Positions 11,348 through 23,870 of a DNA stretch of 64,000 nucleotides are shown here, one piece after another. Location of the stretch: assembly GCF_024166365.1 (NCBI RefSeq), contig NC_064819.1, forward strand, positions 207,167,293 to 207,231,292, written 5' to 3'. The notes under the pieces were generated by a model. That model made no database searches. It saw only the letters and a list, made by a program, of their open reading frames with translations, and was not told the origin of the DNA. A program made the translations under genes and the position numbers. Position 1 is the first letter of the stretch. The number at the start of each line of letters is the position of its first letter. Source of the stretch: Elephas maximus indicus (lineage: Eukaryota; Chordata; Mammalia; Proboscidea; Elephantidae).

Positions 11348-11515
11348 ATGGAAACCCTGGTGGCGTAGTGGTTGAGTGCTACAGCTGCTAACCAAAGGGT
11401 CGGCAGTTCGAATCTGCCAGGCGCTCCTTGGAAACTCTATGGGGCAGTTCTACTCTGTCCTATAGGGTCTCAATGAGCCGGAATTGACTTGATGGCACTG
11501 GGTTTGGGTTTGGTT
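11348..11515 (+). mobile_element. AfroSINE, well preserved
   Basis: 'GGAAACCCTGGTGGCGTAGT' head, the 'TCGGCAGTTCGAATC' box, 'GGGGCAGTTCTACTCTGTCC' and a GGTTTGGGTTTGG tail, inserted in a TA microsatellite. Confidence 0.95.
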
Positions 11516-11569
11516 TTATATATATATATATACATTTACTGGTTTTGCTTCTCCTGAGAACCCATTTGC

Positions 11570-11795
11570 TATTTAGATTTTCCTTCTTCAAGCACAGAAT
11601 CCTATTTCACACCATCCCACACTACCCTCAAAGTCCATTATAAAACACAAATAAGGTCATGTCATACCCAGGCTTACAAGCCTCTTTTGTAATCTCCATT
11701 GTTTTCTCACTACAGAGCAAGTCCAAATGTCTTCACAATCTGACCCCAATCCATCCTAGCCATTGCATCCCTACTTAAAACACAATCCCTAGTTC
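11570..11795 (+). mobile_element. L2 LINE fragment
   Basis: The order of 'AAAGTCCATTATAAAACAC', 'AGAGCAAGTCCAAATGTC' and 'CACAATCTGACCCCAATCC' follows the 3' part of L2. Confidence 0.55.
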
Positions 11796-11802
11796 CCAGA
11801 TA

Positions 11803-11940
11803 GGAAGCCCTGGTGCCATTGTGGTTAAGCGCTCTGCTGCTCACTGGAAGTTCCGTGGTTCCAACTCACCAGCTGCTTCTGACTCCAGGAGAAAGATGTG
11901 GCAGTCTGCTTCTGTAAAGATTACAGCCTTGGAAAGCCTG
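11803..11940 (+). mobile_element. AfroSINE, 3'-truncated
   Basis: tRNA-like head and the 'AAAGATGTGGCAGTCTGCTT' internal block. It stops abruptly at the RTE tail that starts at 11941. Confidence 0.85.
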
Positions 11941-14290
11941 TTGTTGTTGTTGTTAGGCACCATCCAGCCAGTTCTGACTCATAGAAACCCTATGTACAAC
12001 AGAATGAAATGTTGTCTGGTCCCAAATCATCATCATTCTTATGCCTGAGCACATTGTTGCAGCCACTGTTTCAACCCATCTCATTGAAGGTCTTCCTCTC
12101 TTTTCCTGACCCTCTACTTTACCAAGCATGATGTCCTTCTCCAGGGACTGGTTCCTCCTGATAACATGTCCGAAGTATATTAGAGGAGCACTCACCATCC
12201 TTGATTCCAAGGAACAAATATTCTTAGCCAACACAATAACTGAACGGCAACAATTCTTCGGTATTCCTTATTCATTATCCAGTGTACCCAAGCCTATGAG
12301 GTGAATGAAAATATCATGGCTTGGGTCAGGTGCACCTTAGGTCCTCAAAGTGACATCTTTGCTTTTTAACACTTCAAAGAGGTCTTTTGCAGCAGATTTG
12401 CTCAAGGCAGTGCGTGGTTTGATTTCTTGACTGCTGCTTCCCCAGGCATTGATAGTGGATCAAAGTAAAATGAAATTCTTCACATCACTCTTTTCTCGAT
12501 TTATCTTGATGTTGTTTATTGATCTAATTGTGAAGATTTTTGTTTTCTTTATGTTGAGGTGTGATCCATACTGAAGGCTGTAGTCTTTGATCTTCATCAG
12601 TAAGGGCTTCAAGTCCTCTTTACTGTCAGCAAGCAAGTTTGTGTCATCTGCATATTGCAGGTTGTTCACGAGTCTTTCACCAATCCTGAAGCCACATTCT
12701 TCTTTATGTAGTCCAGCCTCTCAGATTATTTACTCAGCATACAGACTGAATAAGTATACTGAAAGGATACAGCACTGAGACACATCTTTCTTGATTTTAA
12801 ACCATGCGGTATCCCCTTGCTCTGTTCAAACAACTGCCTCTTGGTCTATGTACAGGTTCTTCATGAACACAATTAAGTGTTCTGGAGTTCCCATTGTTCA
12901 CAATGTTATCCACAATTTGTCAGAATACACACAGTCAAATGTCTTTGCATAGCCAATAAAACACAGGTAAACATATTTCTGGTATTCTCTGCTTTCAGCC
13001 AAGATCCATCTGACATCCGCAATGATATTCCTCCTTCCATGTCCTCTCCTGAATCCACCTTGAATTTCTGGCAGTTTCCTGTCAATATACTGCTGTAACC
13101 ACTTTTGAATGATCTTCAGAAAAATTGTACTTGGGGTATGATGTTACCGATATTGTTTGATAATTTCCACGTTCTGTTGGATCACCTTTCTTTGGAATGA
13201 GTACAAATATGGATCCCTTCTAGTGAGTTGCCCAGGAAGATGTCTTCCAGTTTTCTGGGCATAGAAGGTTGAGCGCCTCCAGAACTGAATAAGTTTGTTA
13301 GAACATCTCAATGGATATTCATCAATTCCAGGAGCCTCGTTTTTCAACAGTGCCATCATTGCATCTTGGACTTCTTCCTTTGGTTCTTGATGATATGCTA
13401 TCTCCTGAAATGGTTGAACATCGACCAATTCTTTGGTACAGTGACTCTGGGTATTCCTGCCACTTGCTTTTGATGCTCCCTGTGTCATTCAATATTTTGG
13501 CCATAGGATCCTTCAAAATTACAACTCGAGGCTTGAATTTTTCTTCAGTTCTTTCAGTTTGAGAAATGCTCGGTGTGTTCTTGCCTTTTGGTTTTCTAAC
13601 TCCAGGTCTTTGCACATTTCATTATAATGCTTTACTTTTTCCTCTCAAGCTGCCTCTGTTCAACTCTTTTCCCTTATCATTTCTTCCATTAGCTCTAGGT
13701 ACTCTACATTCAAGAGTAAGTTTAGAGTCTCTTCTGACATCCATTTTCTTCTATTCTTTGTCTCCTGGCTTTTTAATGGTCTTTTTTTTTTCTTCAGGTA
13801 TGATGTCCTTGATGTTGTCCCACAGCCGATCTGGTCTTCGTCATTAGTGTTCAATGCATCAAATCTATTCTTGAGATGGTCTCCAAATTCAGGTGGGATA
13901 TACTCAAGGTCACATTTTTGCTCTTGTGGACTTGTTTTAATTTTCTTCAGCTTCAACTTGAACTTGCGTATGACCAATTGATGGTCTATTCCTTTCTGAC
14001 TGATGATATTGAGCTTTTCCACTCTTTCCACAGATGTACTCAATTTGATTCCTGTGTTTTTGATTCAGCAAAGTCCATGTGTATAGTCACTGTTTATGTT
14101 GTTTAAAAAGGTATTTGCAATGAAGAAGTCATTGGTCTTGCAGAATTCTATCATTTGATCTCTGGCATAGTTTCTATCACCAAGGTCATATTTTCCAACT
14201 ACCTATCCTTTTTCTCTGTTTCCAACTTTCCAGTTCCAATCACCAGTAATTATCAATGCATCTCGATTGCACGTTTGATTAATTTCAGAC
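11941..14290 (-). mobile_element. RTE LINE, about 2.35 kb, 5'-truncated
   Basis: Reverse copy from the tail (TTGTTGTTGTTGTTAGGCAC) up to the endonuclease domain. Conceptual frames include the RT block 'NNLQYADDTN' with an intact YADD (12654-12643) and the endonuclease 'ITGDWNW' block near 14225. Several frameshifts and stops make it inactive. The 5' end abuts an LTR fragment at 14291. Confidence 0.9.
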
Positions 14291-14704
14291 TGTGGCAGCT
14301 CCAGGGGAAGGCTTTCTTTCTCTGTCGGCTCTGGAGGAAAGTCCTTGTCATCAATCTTCCCCTGGTCTAGGAGCTTCTCAGTGTAGGGACCCCAGGTCCA
14401 AAGGAAGTGCTCTGCTCCTGGCACTACCTTCTTGGTGGTATGAGGTCCCCTTTTCTCCCTGCTTGATTATGTCTTTTACATCTGAAAAGAGATTGACTCC
14501 AGATACAACCTAATTTTGTTGACTGAGTCCTGCCTCATTAACATAACTGCTTCTAATCTTGCCTCATTAGCATCACAGAGCTAGGATTTACAACACAGGA
14601 AAATCACATCAGATGACAAAATGCTGGACAATCATACAACCCTGGGAATCATGATTTAGTCTAGTTGACACAAACTTTGGGGGGACATAATTCAGTTCAC
14701 AACA
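14291..14704 (-). mobile_element. MaLR-type LTR fragment
   Basis: Starts mid-LTR at 'TGGCAGCTCCAGGGGAAGG' and runs to the 'ATAATTCAGTTCACAACA' terminus. Same family as 24983-25494. Confidence 0.75.
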
Positions 14705-15165
14705 CTTGACCACCCTGAATTCTGCTGTTTCCTCTACCTGGTGAAATTATCATCCTCCGCAGAATTCTGTTCTCATAGACCACAGCTTGGAAAATGCTCT
14801 TAGGAAGAAAGACAGAGTGAACGCTGAGCTCACCTCAATTGCTTTTTTTCTCAAAGACTGAAGCCTTCAGTTAGTTGCTGTCCTGTGCTTGCAAAAAAAT
14901 CTATGTGATAGAATTAAATCATTTGTTTTAACTTTAAGAAAACCTGACTTTATAATATTTGACTGTGACCAAGTGAAGAATATTACAACAATGCAAAGCT
15001 ATTTAACATTAGAAAACCTGTAATAAATGTAATATTACACAGTGACAGATTAAAGAATAAAAACAATATGATCATTTCCAAAGATGCAGAAAAAAGCACT
15101 TGATAAAATTCAATGCCAAGTCACATTAAAAAAAAAAAAAAACAGCAAATGTTATTGTAGATGAT

Positions 15166-15328
15166 GACAAAACCTACTGCTGTCGAGTAGATTCAGACTC
15201 ACAGTGACCCTGTAGGACAGAGTAGAACTGCCCCATAGAGTTTCCAAGGAGCGCCTGGTGTATTTGAACTGCCATCCCTTCGGTTAGCAGCCATAGCACT
15301 TAACCACTACGCCACCAGGGTTTCCAAC
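15166..15328 (-). mobile_element. AfroSINE
   Basis: Reverse orientation with the 'CACTACGCCACCAGGGTTTC' head. GTAGATGAT occurs on both sides (15157-15165 and 15329-15337), a 9-bp TSD. Confidence 0.92.
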
Positions 15329-15361
15329 GTAGATGATAAAATACTTAAAAAAAAAAAAAAA

Positions 15362-15515
15362 AAATTGCCATCGAGTCAATTTCAACTTGTAGCGACCCTA
15401 TAGAATGGAGTAGAACTGCTCCACAGGATTTCCAAGGATTGGCTGGTGGATTCAAACTGCCAGCCTCTTGGTTAGCAGCCTTAGCCCTTAACCACTGTGT
15501 CAAGCATTTAAAATC
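15362..15515 (-). mobile_element. AfroSINE
   Basis: Reverse orientation, following an A-rich tract (15345-15363). 'ATTGCCATCGAGTCAATTTC' tail and 'CCTTAACCACTGTGTCA' head, slightly shortened. Confidence 0.88.
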
Positions 15516-15850
15516 AGGAACAATAGAATGATGATGGATATAACCATTTCTATTCAACATTGAGCCCATGTTCCTAAATGGCTAATAAGAAAAGATTTTT
15601 TTTTTTTTAAAGGTTTAAAGATTAGCAAGGAAAAGGCAAAATTGTCATTATTCATGGAATTGTATATGGAAAAAAAATACAAAATCTATAGACAAGTATA
15701 AGAATTAACAAGTTTGTTAGCATGGGATTATAAGATCCGTATCCAAAAATCAATTGAATTTTTATAACCAGCAAAAAAAAAAAATTAGAAAATAATATTT
15801 CTGAACAGTAATAAAACAGGTTATGAAATGACTTATATAAAATGGTTCTT

Positions 15851-17495
15851 TTTAAATATTCTATATATATTGTGTACACAGAGGTTTGGAAAAATGTCTG
15901 CCAAAATGTTGGTGGTTTTCTCTAGAATTTTTGGAGAAAAAAAGATTTCTGTATTGCTGAATTTTCTACCTAAATAAACTTAAAAAAAAAAGTTACATAC
16001 ACAGTTTTTAAAATTTGCACTTCAAGTCTTTAGAACTAACAGAGAGTAAAATGTAAACACGTACTTAGAAGTTAATGTTAGTATTTACTACATTGCCAAA
16101 GCTTCCAGTCAGTGAAAAGAAAATCTGTCGGAATGACTACTTAATGTAATAAGAGTCTAACCACTGGTTTATTGATTTAATATTTCATTTTAAACAGCAT
16201 TTTGAACCTTTTTGAATATTAGTGAATCATCCACTTATCCAATATGTTTGTTGAAAATGTAGGTAACTTAAAAATAGACTTTTCATTCCTTGGTTGCAAT
16301 AACTAAAAGACAGGTTGAGTAAAAGGATTTAAACTTGTGGTTGTTTAGAAAGCACGTTTTGAGAACAGTTAAAGATACCAAGTGGAATTTTATTCCCAGA
16401 TTTGCTTTCTTCTCCTTGTTTTCCTAACATCTACTCGTATGTTTTAATTTTTAATTTAGGTATTTTAAGCTCTGTTTTTTCCCAATAAACAAACTGACTG
16501 CTTTACATTTAAGGCTATCACTAACTGAAACTCCGACCTTGTGAATCACTTGATTGTTCTTCCTGGTATTAAGCTTCTGTGAAGAAACATAACTTAGAAT
16601 GCTTAAAGCAGCCAAGAACATCTGGCTTACAGGCCTAATAAAATGAAACTTTTTTCTTTTAGCGGAGGTCTAGAAAATTTTACATTACATGGATCATTTT
16701 CTACTTATAAAACGTGACATAATTTTAGGTAGAAAATTAAACTATTTTTAAAATTAAGTATAAAAATATTCCACGTATTACAAAAAAATGACAATTTGGT
16801 TAAATGTAAGTGGATCATTCCAAACAGCCTAACGATGGCTTAAACTAATCAGCCCCTCATTTACATGAATAAGTTTTTTAATAGCTCTGTATATTCTACT
16901 CTGGGAGTTATTCTGACTCATTAGTTTCTTCTATTCGATGCTGTTAAGTATCAATACTTATGCTCGTTGGCATTGCCATCAGTTTTATACCAATCTAATT
17001 AGTATCCCTATAAGTAGTCATATCAATTTGAAAGGATATCAAGTCTCAGAGATGGCAGTTTTATTCTCTTTCATAGTGTTCCATTCAAGAATTACAAATA
17101 ATTATGGAAAAGTGCAAGAATCTAAATACATCCCGGAAAGGGAAGTAAGTCTTGGGAGGCAGCTAGTTTCCCTGTACCTTTGTGAGGAAAGTGTTCCTGT
17201 GAAGGAGGCTTGACCATGTTCTGCATTTGAGAAGCACAAAATGAGAAGAGTTTTAGTTATTTTCTGATTTACATGCATAATAGATTAGCCAAATCATTGA
17301 CTAAATAGTCCAGGCCCTAAAGCAGAGGTATGCATCTTAACCCCAAATAATCTATGGCGTTTGTTTTTAAAAGAAATCAACTAAATGATTTCTGGATCTC
17401 CTCATTTGCTTTTTGCTGTATATTCATTATTTTATTCACTCATTGACACTGATGATGAATATGTAGTGAACATTTCCTAGAAAAATGGTATTTTT
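15851..17495. other. AT-rich unique sequence, no gene seen
   Basis: Stops dense in all frames. The 91-codon frame at 16938-17213 has no recognisable content. Confidence 0.4.
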
Positions 17496-17496
17496 A

Positions 17497-17590
17497 AATG
17501 GTTAGGAGCATACTCCTTTGAGCCAGATAACCTGGCTTTGCAGTGTACCTCGACCATTTAATATCTTTGTGCCTTTTCCAAATTTATTTT
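17497..17590 (+). mobile_element. MIR fragment
   Basis: The 'ATGGTTAGGAGCATACTCC' head and 'GAGCCAGATAACCTGGC' match the 5' part of MIR. Confidence 0.6.
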
Positions 17591-17698
17591 TCTTTTCAAG
17601 ATTGTTGTGGCTATTCTGGGTCCCTGGAATTTCCATACGAATTTTAAAATCAGCTTGCCAATTTTTGTAGAAAAGGCAGATGGGTTTTGATGATTTGA
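17591..17698 (-). mobile_element. L1 ORF2 fragment
   Basis: 'AAGATTGTTGTGGCTATTCT' and 'GGAATTTCCATACGAATTTT' are the reverse complement of a conserved L1 ORF2 3' block. Confidence 0.65.
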
Positions 17699-19852
17699 AG
17701 ACCGTCTCAAGAATAGATTTGATGCATTGAACACTAATTACTGAAGACCAGACAAGTTACAGAATGGCATCAAGGACATCATACACGAAGAAAGACAGAG
17801 GTCATTAGAAAGAAAGAAAAGACCAAAATGGATGTCAGAAGAGGCTCTGAAACTTGCTCTTGAAGGTAGAGTAGCTAAGAGAATGGAAGAAATGCTGGAG
17901 CAAAAGAGCTGAACAGAAGATTTCAAAAGGCAGCTTGAGAAGACAAAGTATTAAAAAGACATGTGCAAAGACCTGGAGTTAGAAAACCAAAAGAACTGAA
18001 AAAAAAAAAGTTGAAAGAACTGAGGAAAAAATTCAAGCCTTGAGTCCGAATACTGAAGAATTCTGTAGGCAAAATATTGAATAATGCCAGAAGCATCAAA
18101 AGAAGATGGAAATAATACACAGAGTCACTACACCAAAAAGAAATGTTGATGTTCTGCCATTTCAGGAGGTAGCATATGATCAAGAAGGAAGAAGTCCAAG
18201 TTGCACTGAAGGCATTGGTAGAAAACAAGGATCCAGGAGTTAACAAACTACCAAGTGAGATGTTTCACCAAATGAATGCAACACTGGAGGTGCTCACTCA
18301 TCTATGCCAAAAAATCTGGAAGACAGGTACCTGGTCAATCGACTGGAAGAGATCCATATTTGTATCCATTCCAAAGAAAGGCAATCCAACGGAATGTGGA
18401 AATTATCTAACAATATCATTAATATCACACGCTAGTAAAATTTTCCTAAAGATAATTAAAAAATGATTGCAGCAGTCCATTGACAGGGAACTGCCTGAGA
18501 TTCAAGCCAGATTCAGGAGAGGATATGAAGGGAGGAATGTCATTGCTGATGTCAAATGAATCTTGGCTGAAAGCAAGATCTTTACCTGTGTTTTATTGAT
18601 ACAAACATATTCGACTGTGTGGAATATAACAAATTATGGATAACATTGTGAAGAATGAGAATCCCAGAACCCTTAATTGTGCTCATGAGGAACCTATAAA
18701 TAGGCCAGGAGGCAGTCATTAGACCAGAACAAGGGGATACTAAAACCACAAACCAAACCCATTGCTGTCGAGTCCATTCTGACTCATAGCAACCCTATAG
18801 GACAGAGTAGAACTGCCCCATAGAGTTTCCAAGGAGGGCCTGGTGGATTCGAACTGCTGACCCTGTGGTTAGCAGCCATAGCACTTAACCACTATGCCAC
18901 CAGGGTTTCCAAGGGGATACTGTGTGGTTTAAAACCAGATACTGCATGGTTTAAAACCAGGAAAGGTGTGTGTCAAGGCTGTGTTCTTTCACCATACTTA
19001 TTTAATCTGTATGCTGAGCAAATAGTTCAAGAAGCTGGACTATATGAAAAAGAACATCAAGATTGGAGGAAGACTCATTAACAACCTGCATTATGCAGAT
19101 GACACCTTGCTTACTGAAAGTGAGGATGACTTGAAGCACTTACTGATGATGATCAAAGACTATAGCTTTCAGTATGGATTGTACCTCAACATAAAGAAAA
19201 TAAAAATCCTCACAACTGGACCAATAAGCAACATCATGAATAAACGGAGAAAAGATTGAAGTTGTCAAAGATGTCATTTTACTTGGATCCACAATCAACG
19301 CTCATGGAAGCTGCAGTCAAGAAACCAAACAACATATTGCATTAGGCTAATGAGCTGCAAAAGACCTCTTTGAAGTGTTAAAAAGCAAAGATGACACTTT
19401 GAGAACTAAGGTCTGCCTGACCCAAGCCATGGTGCAAGAGAAATCTGGACAAAGGAATAAGGAAGGCTGAAGAAGAATTGTTGTCTTTGAATTATGGTGT
19501 TGGTGAAGAATATTGAATATACCATGGACTGCCAGAAGAACAAGCAAATCTGTCTTGGAAGAAGTACAGCTGGAGTGATCCTTGGAAAAAAGCATGGTGA
19601 CACTCTGTCTCATGTGCTTTTGCACATGTTATCGGGAGGGACAAGTTCCTGGGGGACATCATGCTTGATACGTTAGAGGGTCGGTGAAGGAAAGGAAGAC
19701 CCTCAATGAGATGGACTGGCACTGTGGAAGCAACAATGGGCTCAAACATAGCAATGATTGTGAGGATGGTGCACGACCAGGCAATTTTTCATTCTGTTGT
19801 TTATAGATAGGGTCCCTATGGGTCGGAACTGTCTGGACAGCACCTAACAACA
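17699..19852 (+). mobile_element. RTE LINE, 5'-truncated, split by an AfroSINE
   Basis: Runs from 'GAAGACCGTCTCAAGAATAG' (between endonuclease and RT) to the CTAACAACA tail. An RT block with YADD remains in the frame 19044-19259 ('NNLHYADDTLL'). An AfroSINE interrupts it at 18742-18910. Several frameshifts exclude activity. A 24-bp local tandem duplication follows the SINE (about 18914-18960). Confidence 0.9.
18742..18910 (-). mobile_element. AfroSINE inside an RTE
   Basis: Reverse orientation, well preserved. The perfect 11-bp TSD AAGGGGATACT (18731-18741 and 18911-18921) proves insertion after the RTE. Confidence 0.96.
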
Positions 19853-20734
19853 AATATCATATAGCTATGAGAGACCTCTTAATTGTTCTCCACCATGATC
19901 TCCATTGTTTCCAAAAATGCTTTTAGTCATGGAATTGTCCACTCTCTGTTCCAAATAAAGTCAGTTCTCTTAAGGAGATCTGAAGAAGTCTTTGTTCTTA
20001 AAGCCCACCAGTCAGGCCTCTGCAGAACATCTGTATCATTGCATAAGATGTGGAAGCGGGGACAGAGGCACATTCTCCTGAGAATGACATTCCTGCTCTA
20101 CAGTCTGGCACTGGGTGGGTAATGGGCCCTAGCCTTCATCACTTAACCCTTCTGGCATGGAATCTCTACCCTACTAGTGAGCTGAGAGGGAAGTGATCAG
20201 GGCCCAATATTCTCTGACTACTGTGTCTGGGGTACAGCTTGGAAGCAAGTATGGCCCTATAAATGGGGGATAGGAGCTAGGTACTGAAGGAAAGGAGCCT
20301 TGTTTCTCTGCCTCAAATACAGCTTCTGCAACAAAGTGCTTGAGGGAGAATAAAAACCCCAGTAGTCTGCCCCTCCCAAGGTGAACCGATAGCCCAAACT
20401 GTGACCTTTGGGGAGAAGGAGCCGGTCACCTTAGAATCATCTGCCAGGATTAGAGCTCCAGGAGTAGTTTCTGCAAAATGGAGTTTGGAATGAGGGAGGG
20501 GTGTGCTCAAATACGAGAGACTGTTGGCTGTTCTTCCTGAGATTGAGATTTTCTTGAATAAACATTTCTCCATTTGCTGTACACCCTCAGGGCAATTTCT
20601 AGAAGTTGTAAATGATTTTTTTTTTTTTTAAATAATTTTCTCCACCCTCCCCATGCCTCCATTCTGGGAGTTAGACTCTACAGTATACTTTCATGACCTT
20701 GCTTTAGATCTATGTCAAACGTCCAGGTATTTGT
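19853..20734. other. Unresolved; LTR-like 3' end, no gene seen
   Basis: Contains 'TTCTTGAATAAACATTTC' (20552-20569) with an AATAAA signal like the 3' part of a retroviral LTR, next to the ERVL relic. A poly(T) tract is at 20617-20629. The LTR identity is a guess. Confidence 0.35.
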
Positions 20735-23700
20735 CATGATTCAGTGTGAGGGGACAGCGATCATTTCACTATTACAAAGACATCACTCTGGCCCACTACA
20801 CTGATGGAAAGATGCTAATGCTCCTATTAATCAGGAAGTTGCAGGTATAATATAAGCCTTGTTAAGACACCACATGCCAGAGGGTAGAAGATAATCCACA
20901 TAAAAATTCTGCTTTTTGCATCAATGAGTATTTAGGTAATAATCTGAGGCATGTTGGGATATCCTGTCCAATGTGAAAAACAGATTGATGTGCTTTGCAT
21001 TTGCTACCACTAAGAAAGAAACCCTGGTGGTGTAGTGGTTAAGAGCTATGCCTGCTAACCAGAGTCGGCAGCTGGGATCCACCAGGTGCTCCTTGGAAAC
21101 TCTATGATCAACAGTGTTCTGTGAGCCCTTTTGGGTTTTGAGGAAACATTTATCAAATGTGGGTGTGCTAGCACAACTTATTTACTGAAAGCCAGCTTTG
21201 AGTGGACCTCAAATCAAGACTGCCTACCTGGTCCACCTCAGTGGAAATATTATAATATTTGGTGCATATAAGCTAGGGGATAGTGTTCAGTGTGTGTATG
21301 GTAGATCAGGATGCCACATAAACTTGTGTCTAGCTCACGGAGGACAATCACAGTGTAAGCACCTAGGGCCTTTGAGAATGAGTTTTATGCCCTTTTCAAC
21401 AAGTAACTATTATCTTTTGGAGAAAAACTTCTTGCTTTGGTCTTTGGCTCTGGTCAAAAGTGAATGCCTAACCACGGATCACCAAGTGGCCAATTAAATT
21501 GAACTATCATTACTGGCTGTATCCAAGTTCTACCAAGTAGAACTACGTGATCAAATTATAATGGTCTATATTATTTAGTTCTTGTGAGTGCCTTGAACAC
21601 TTCTATTGCCCTAGCCATTCTTACTCTAGCTGCTTCTATAGCAACCAGTCCTCTAAAGCTTGGACTAGTTTTGCACAGATGAATCACTTTGTGCCTACAC
21701 TGTAATCCACTCACTTCCTACCCCAGGGATTCTCTGATACCATGACTTGAGAAAACTTACGGAGCCTTCTTAGCACAAAGCCAAGCAGAATCTGGACATG
21801 TAAGAGACTAAACACCTGAAGACCACCCTTGATCAATGGGGAATGGGAACCAATAACTATTCCCCCCCTTCATCTCTTAGATGAACAGTTCTGGGACATA
21901 TTTTATAGGGCTCCTCAGAAAGTACCACAGGATCCAGCTCCCTAAATATGGCCAATATGATAATGCATTCATATATTGGTTTACTTCCCCGTTTCATCTC
22001 CTTTGCCTTTCACTCTTGCTTCCCGGAATCACTTCCAGATAAATTACCTGCATGCAAACCATTGTCACAAGATCATGTTCAGTGAAACACAGGGTAAGAC
22101 ATGGATCATACATGATAGGGATGGAACAGGTCCTAATTGCCCAAAGGTGCTTCACACTCCCAATGCAGCAATTCTCTTTGCATTGACACCTCTCTCTCAG
22201 TCCATGTGTATAGCTGTATGGAGAGTTCTCTATAGACCAACTGACTACAGCAGAAAAGGTTTAAGACTTGATTACAAATGGATCTGCGCAATTGACTGAC
22301 CTTCACTGGAAGTGGACACCTGGAGCACTAAAATTTTCTTCAAAGATGTTCTTTAAGGACAGTGGGGAAGGAAAATATTTTCAGTAGGTAGAATTCAAGC
22401 AGTGTATCTCGATGTCAAATTTGACTAGAGGGAAAAATGAGCAATAAGATTTCTCTTATTAACATTGACTTATGACTTGGCCAGTCACTTGTAACTTGGA
22501 AAGAAATGATTAAACAATTCAAGACAACATTTGAGTAAGAGATATGGGGATGAACCTCTCATAACTAGGTAATGAGAACCAGTGTGCAAGTGTATTTGCA
22601 TGCCATTTGAATGCTCATCCAAATTCCCACCCCTCTTTAAAGAGGTCTCTCAGTAATAAGAGAAGACCTATTCTATGAATGTCAGTCTCTTCTCCAGTCA
22701 CCATAAAAAAAAAAAGTCACAACTTTGCTTCATCAAGGCTGACCTGCATAAGAATATTGCTGCGTACCCAACTTGCCAGCAGGAGAAGCCAACACTGAAC
22801 CTCATGCACAGCACCATGCTCCAGACATACTAGCTTGCAATCAGATGAAAGACTGAATATATTGGACTCCTTTCATCATGGAGGGGTCAGTGATTTGTCC
22901 TCAACGGAATAGATATTTAATGTGGATGTGCACTTTTCTTCCCTCTCCCCAAGGCTTCCGCCAGCAACAGCATCTGTGGGACTTAATAAATTGCCCTTTT
23001 CACCATCACTGTGCCTCACACAAGAAAATCATCTTACAGAAAAAAGATAAGAGGAAATGGGCTAATGCCCATAGGATTTATTAGTAATGACATGTACCCC
23101 ACTACTCAGAAGCAGCTGGCATTATACAACAATGGAATGGCCTATTGAAGATTCAGTATTAGTACCACCTGTGAGACAGCACTTAGCAAAGTTGTGGTAT
23201 TCTCTTACAGGATGCAGTATAAGCTTGGCTGAATGAAAAACATGCACTATCGTTTTTCACATAGTCAGAATTTATCAATCATGAAACCAAGGGGTGAATG
23301 TGGGAATGGCTTTCTCACTATTGTACCCAATGACTCACTCACATTTTTATAACCCACCCCCTATCTTTGGGCACTACAAGCTAACTGGTCTTAGATACTA
23401 AAGAAAGACTACTTCCACTCAGAGTGGTTCCACTGAATTAGAAGTTGGATGTTTCAGATCCTCACACTGTTAGACCAATAATCAAAAAGTGGAGGGGTGT
23501 TCTGTGTTGGTTATGATAATTAATTCAGGCTCTCAAGAATAAATATAATTGCTGCTAAAGAGTGCATCCAGGAAGAAGAATGTCTGAAATTGAGAGATTC
23601 TCCCAATTATAAAAAGTTAATGGAAAACTCCAGCACCACACAGACAAAACCATTCTAAGATTCTCAGGAATGAAGGTTTGTATCAACGTACCAGATAAAA

Positions 23701-23870
23701 AAAAATTTGCCCAGATAAGGTGCTTACTGTGGACTAAAGTCATGGAATGGGTAGTTGAAGAAGGAAGTTGTAGATTCCAGCCATGGCCTTCGATCTTTCA
23801 CAGAAATGAAGACTATGGAGTCCACCAACTTTTCTTTCTTGCTTGGGGAGTCACGTATATATTAACATAT
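20735..23870 (+). mobile_element. ERVL-class endogenous retrovirus pol relic
   Basis: Plus-strand remnant of a class III (ERVL-like) pol. The RT active-site region is degraded (conceptual HYTDG at 20794-20808, lacking the second Asp). RNase H blocks follow (21140-21480, 22240-22330), then an integrase zinc-finger/core region (22740-23150) with 'TGGAATGGCCTATTGAAG' at 23132-23149. The pol C-terminal block is near 23650-23790. Short open stretches (21198-21497, 21976-22299, 22878-23084, 23670-23879) are frame remnants. No gag or env is seen and the frame is broken throughout. An AfroSINE sits inside (21018-21120). I assign the class from block order and similarity recalled from mammalian ERVL; the subfamily is not determined. 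Confidence 0.7.
21018..21120 (+). mobile_element. AfroSINE, 3'-truncated
   Basis: 'GAAACCCTGGTGGTGTAGTG' head through 'CTCCTTGGAAACTCTATG', then ends abruptly. It lies inside the ERVL relic. Confidence 0.9.

Larger units (their letters stand above)
9058..11565 (+). mobile_element. MLT1-like LTR, split by nested insertions
   Basis: Starts with 'TGTGATGGTTAAGGTTGTGT' and follows an MLT1 LTR to about 9578. It seems to resume at 10252-10297 and to end with 'GGTTTTGCTTCTCCTGAG' at about 11540-11565. The interruptions are a minus LTR (9579-10251), an RTE (10298-11275), a (TA)n tract and an AfroSINE (11348-11515). The rejoining of the far end is inference. Confidence 0.6.
14940..15850 (+). mobile_element. 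Old L1 ORF2 fragment interrupted by two AfroSINEs
   Basis: Plus-strand L1 blocks 'GATCATTTCCAAAGATGCAG' and 'GATAAAATTCAATGCC', then 'TTCTATTCAACATTGAGCC' and 'ATCCAAAAATCAATTGAAT'. Insertions at 15166-15328 and 15362-15515 separate them. No open frame remains. Confidence 0.7.

Noticed and set aside
11348..11420. tRNA-like sequence with A and B box resemblance
   Set aside because: It is the head of an AfroSINE; the same head occurs throughout the window. Not a tRNA gene.
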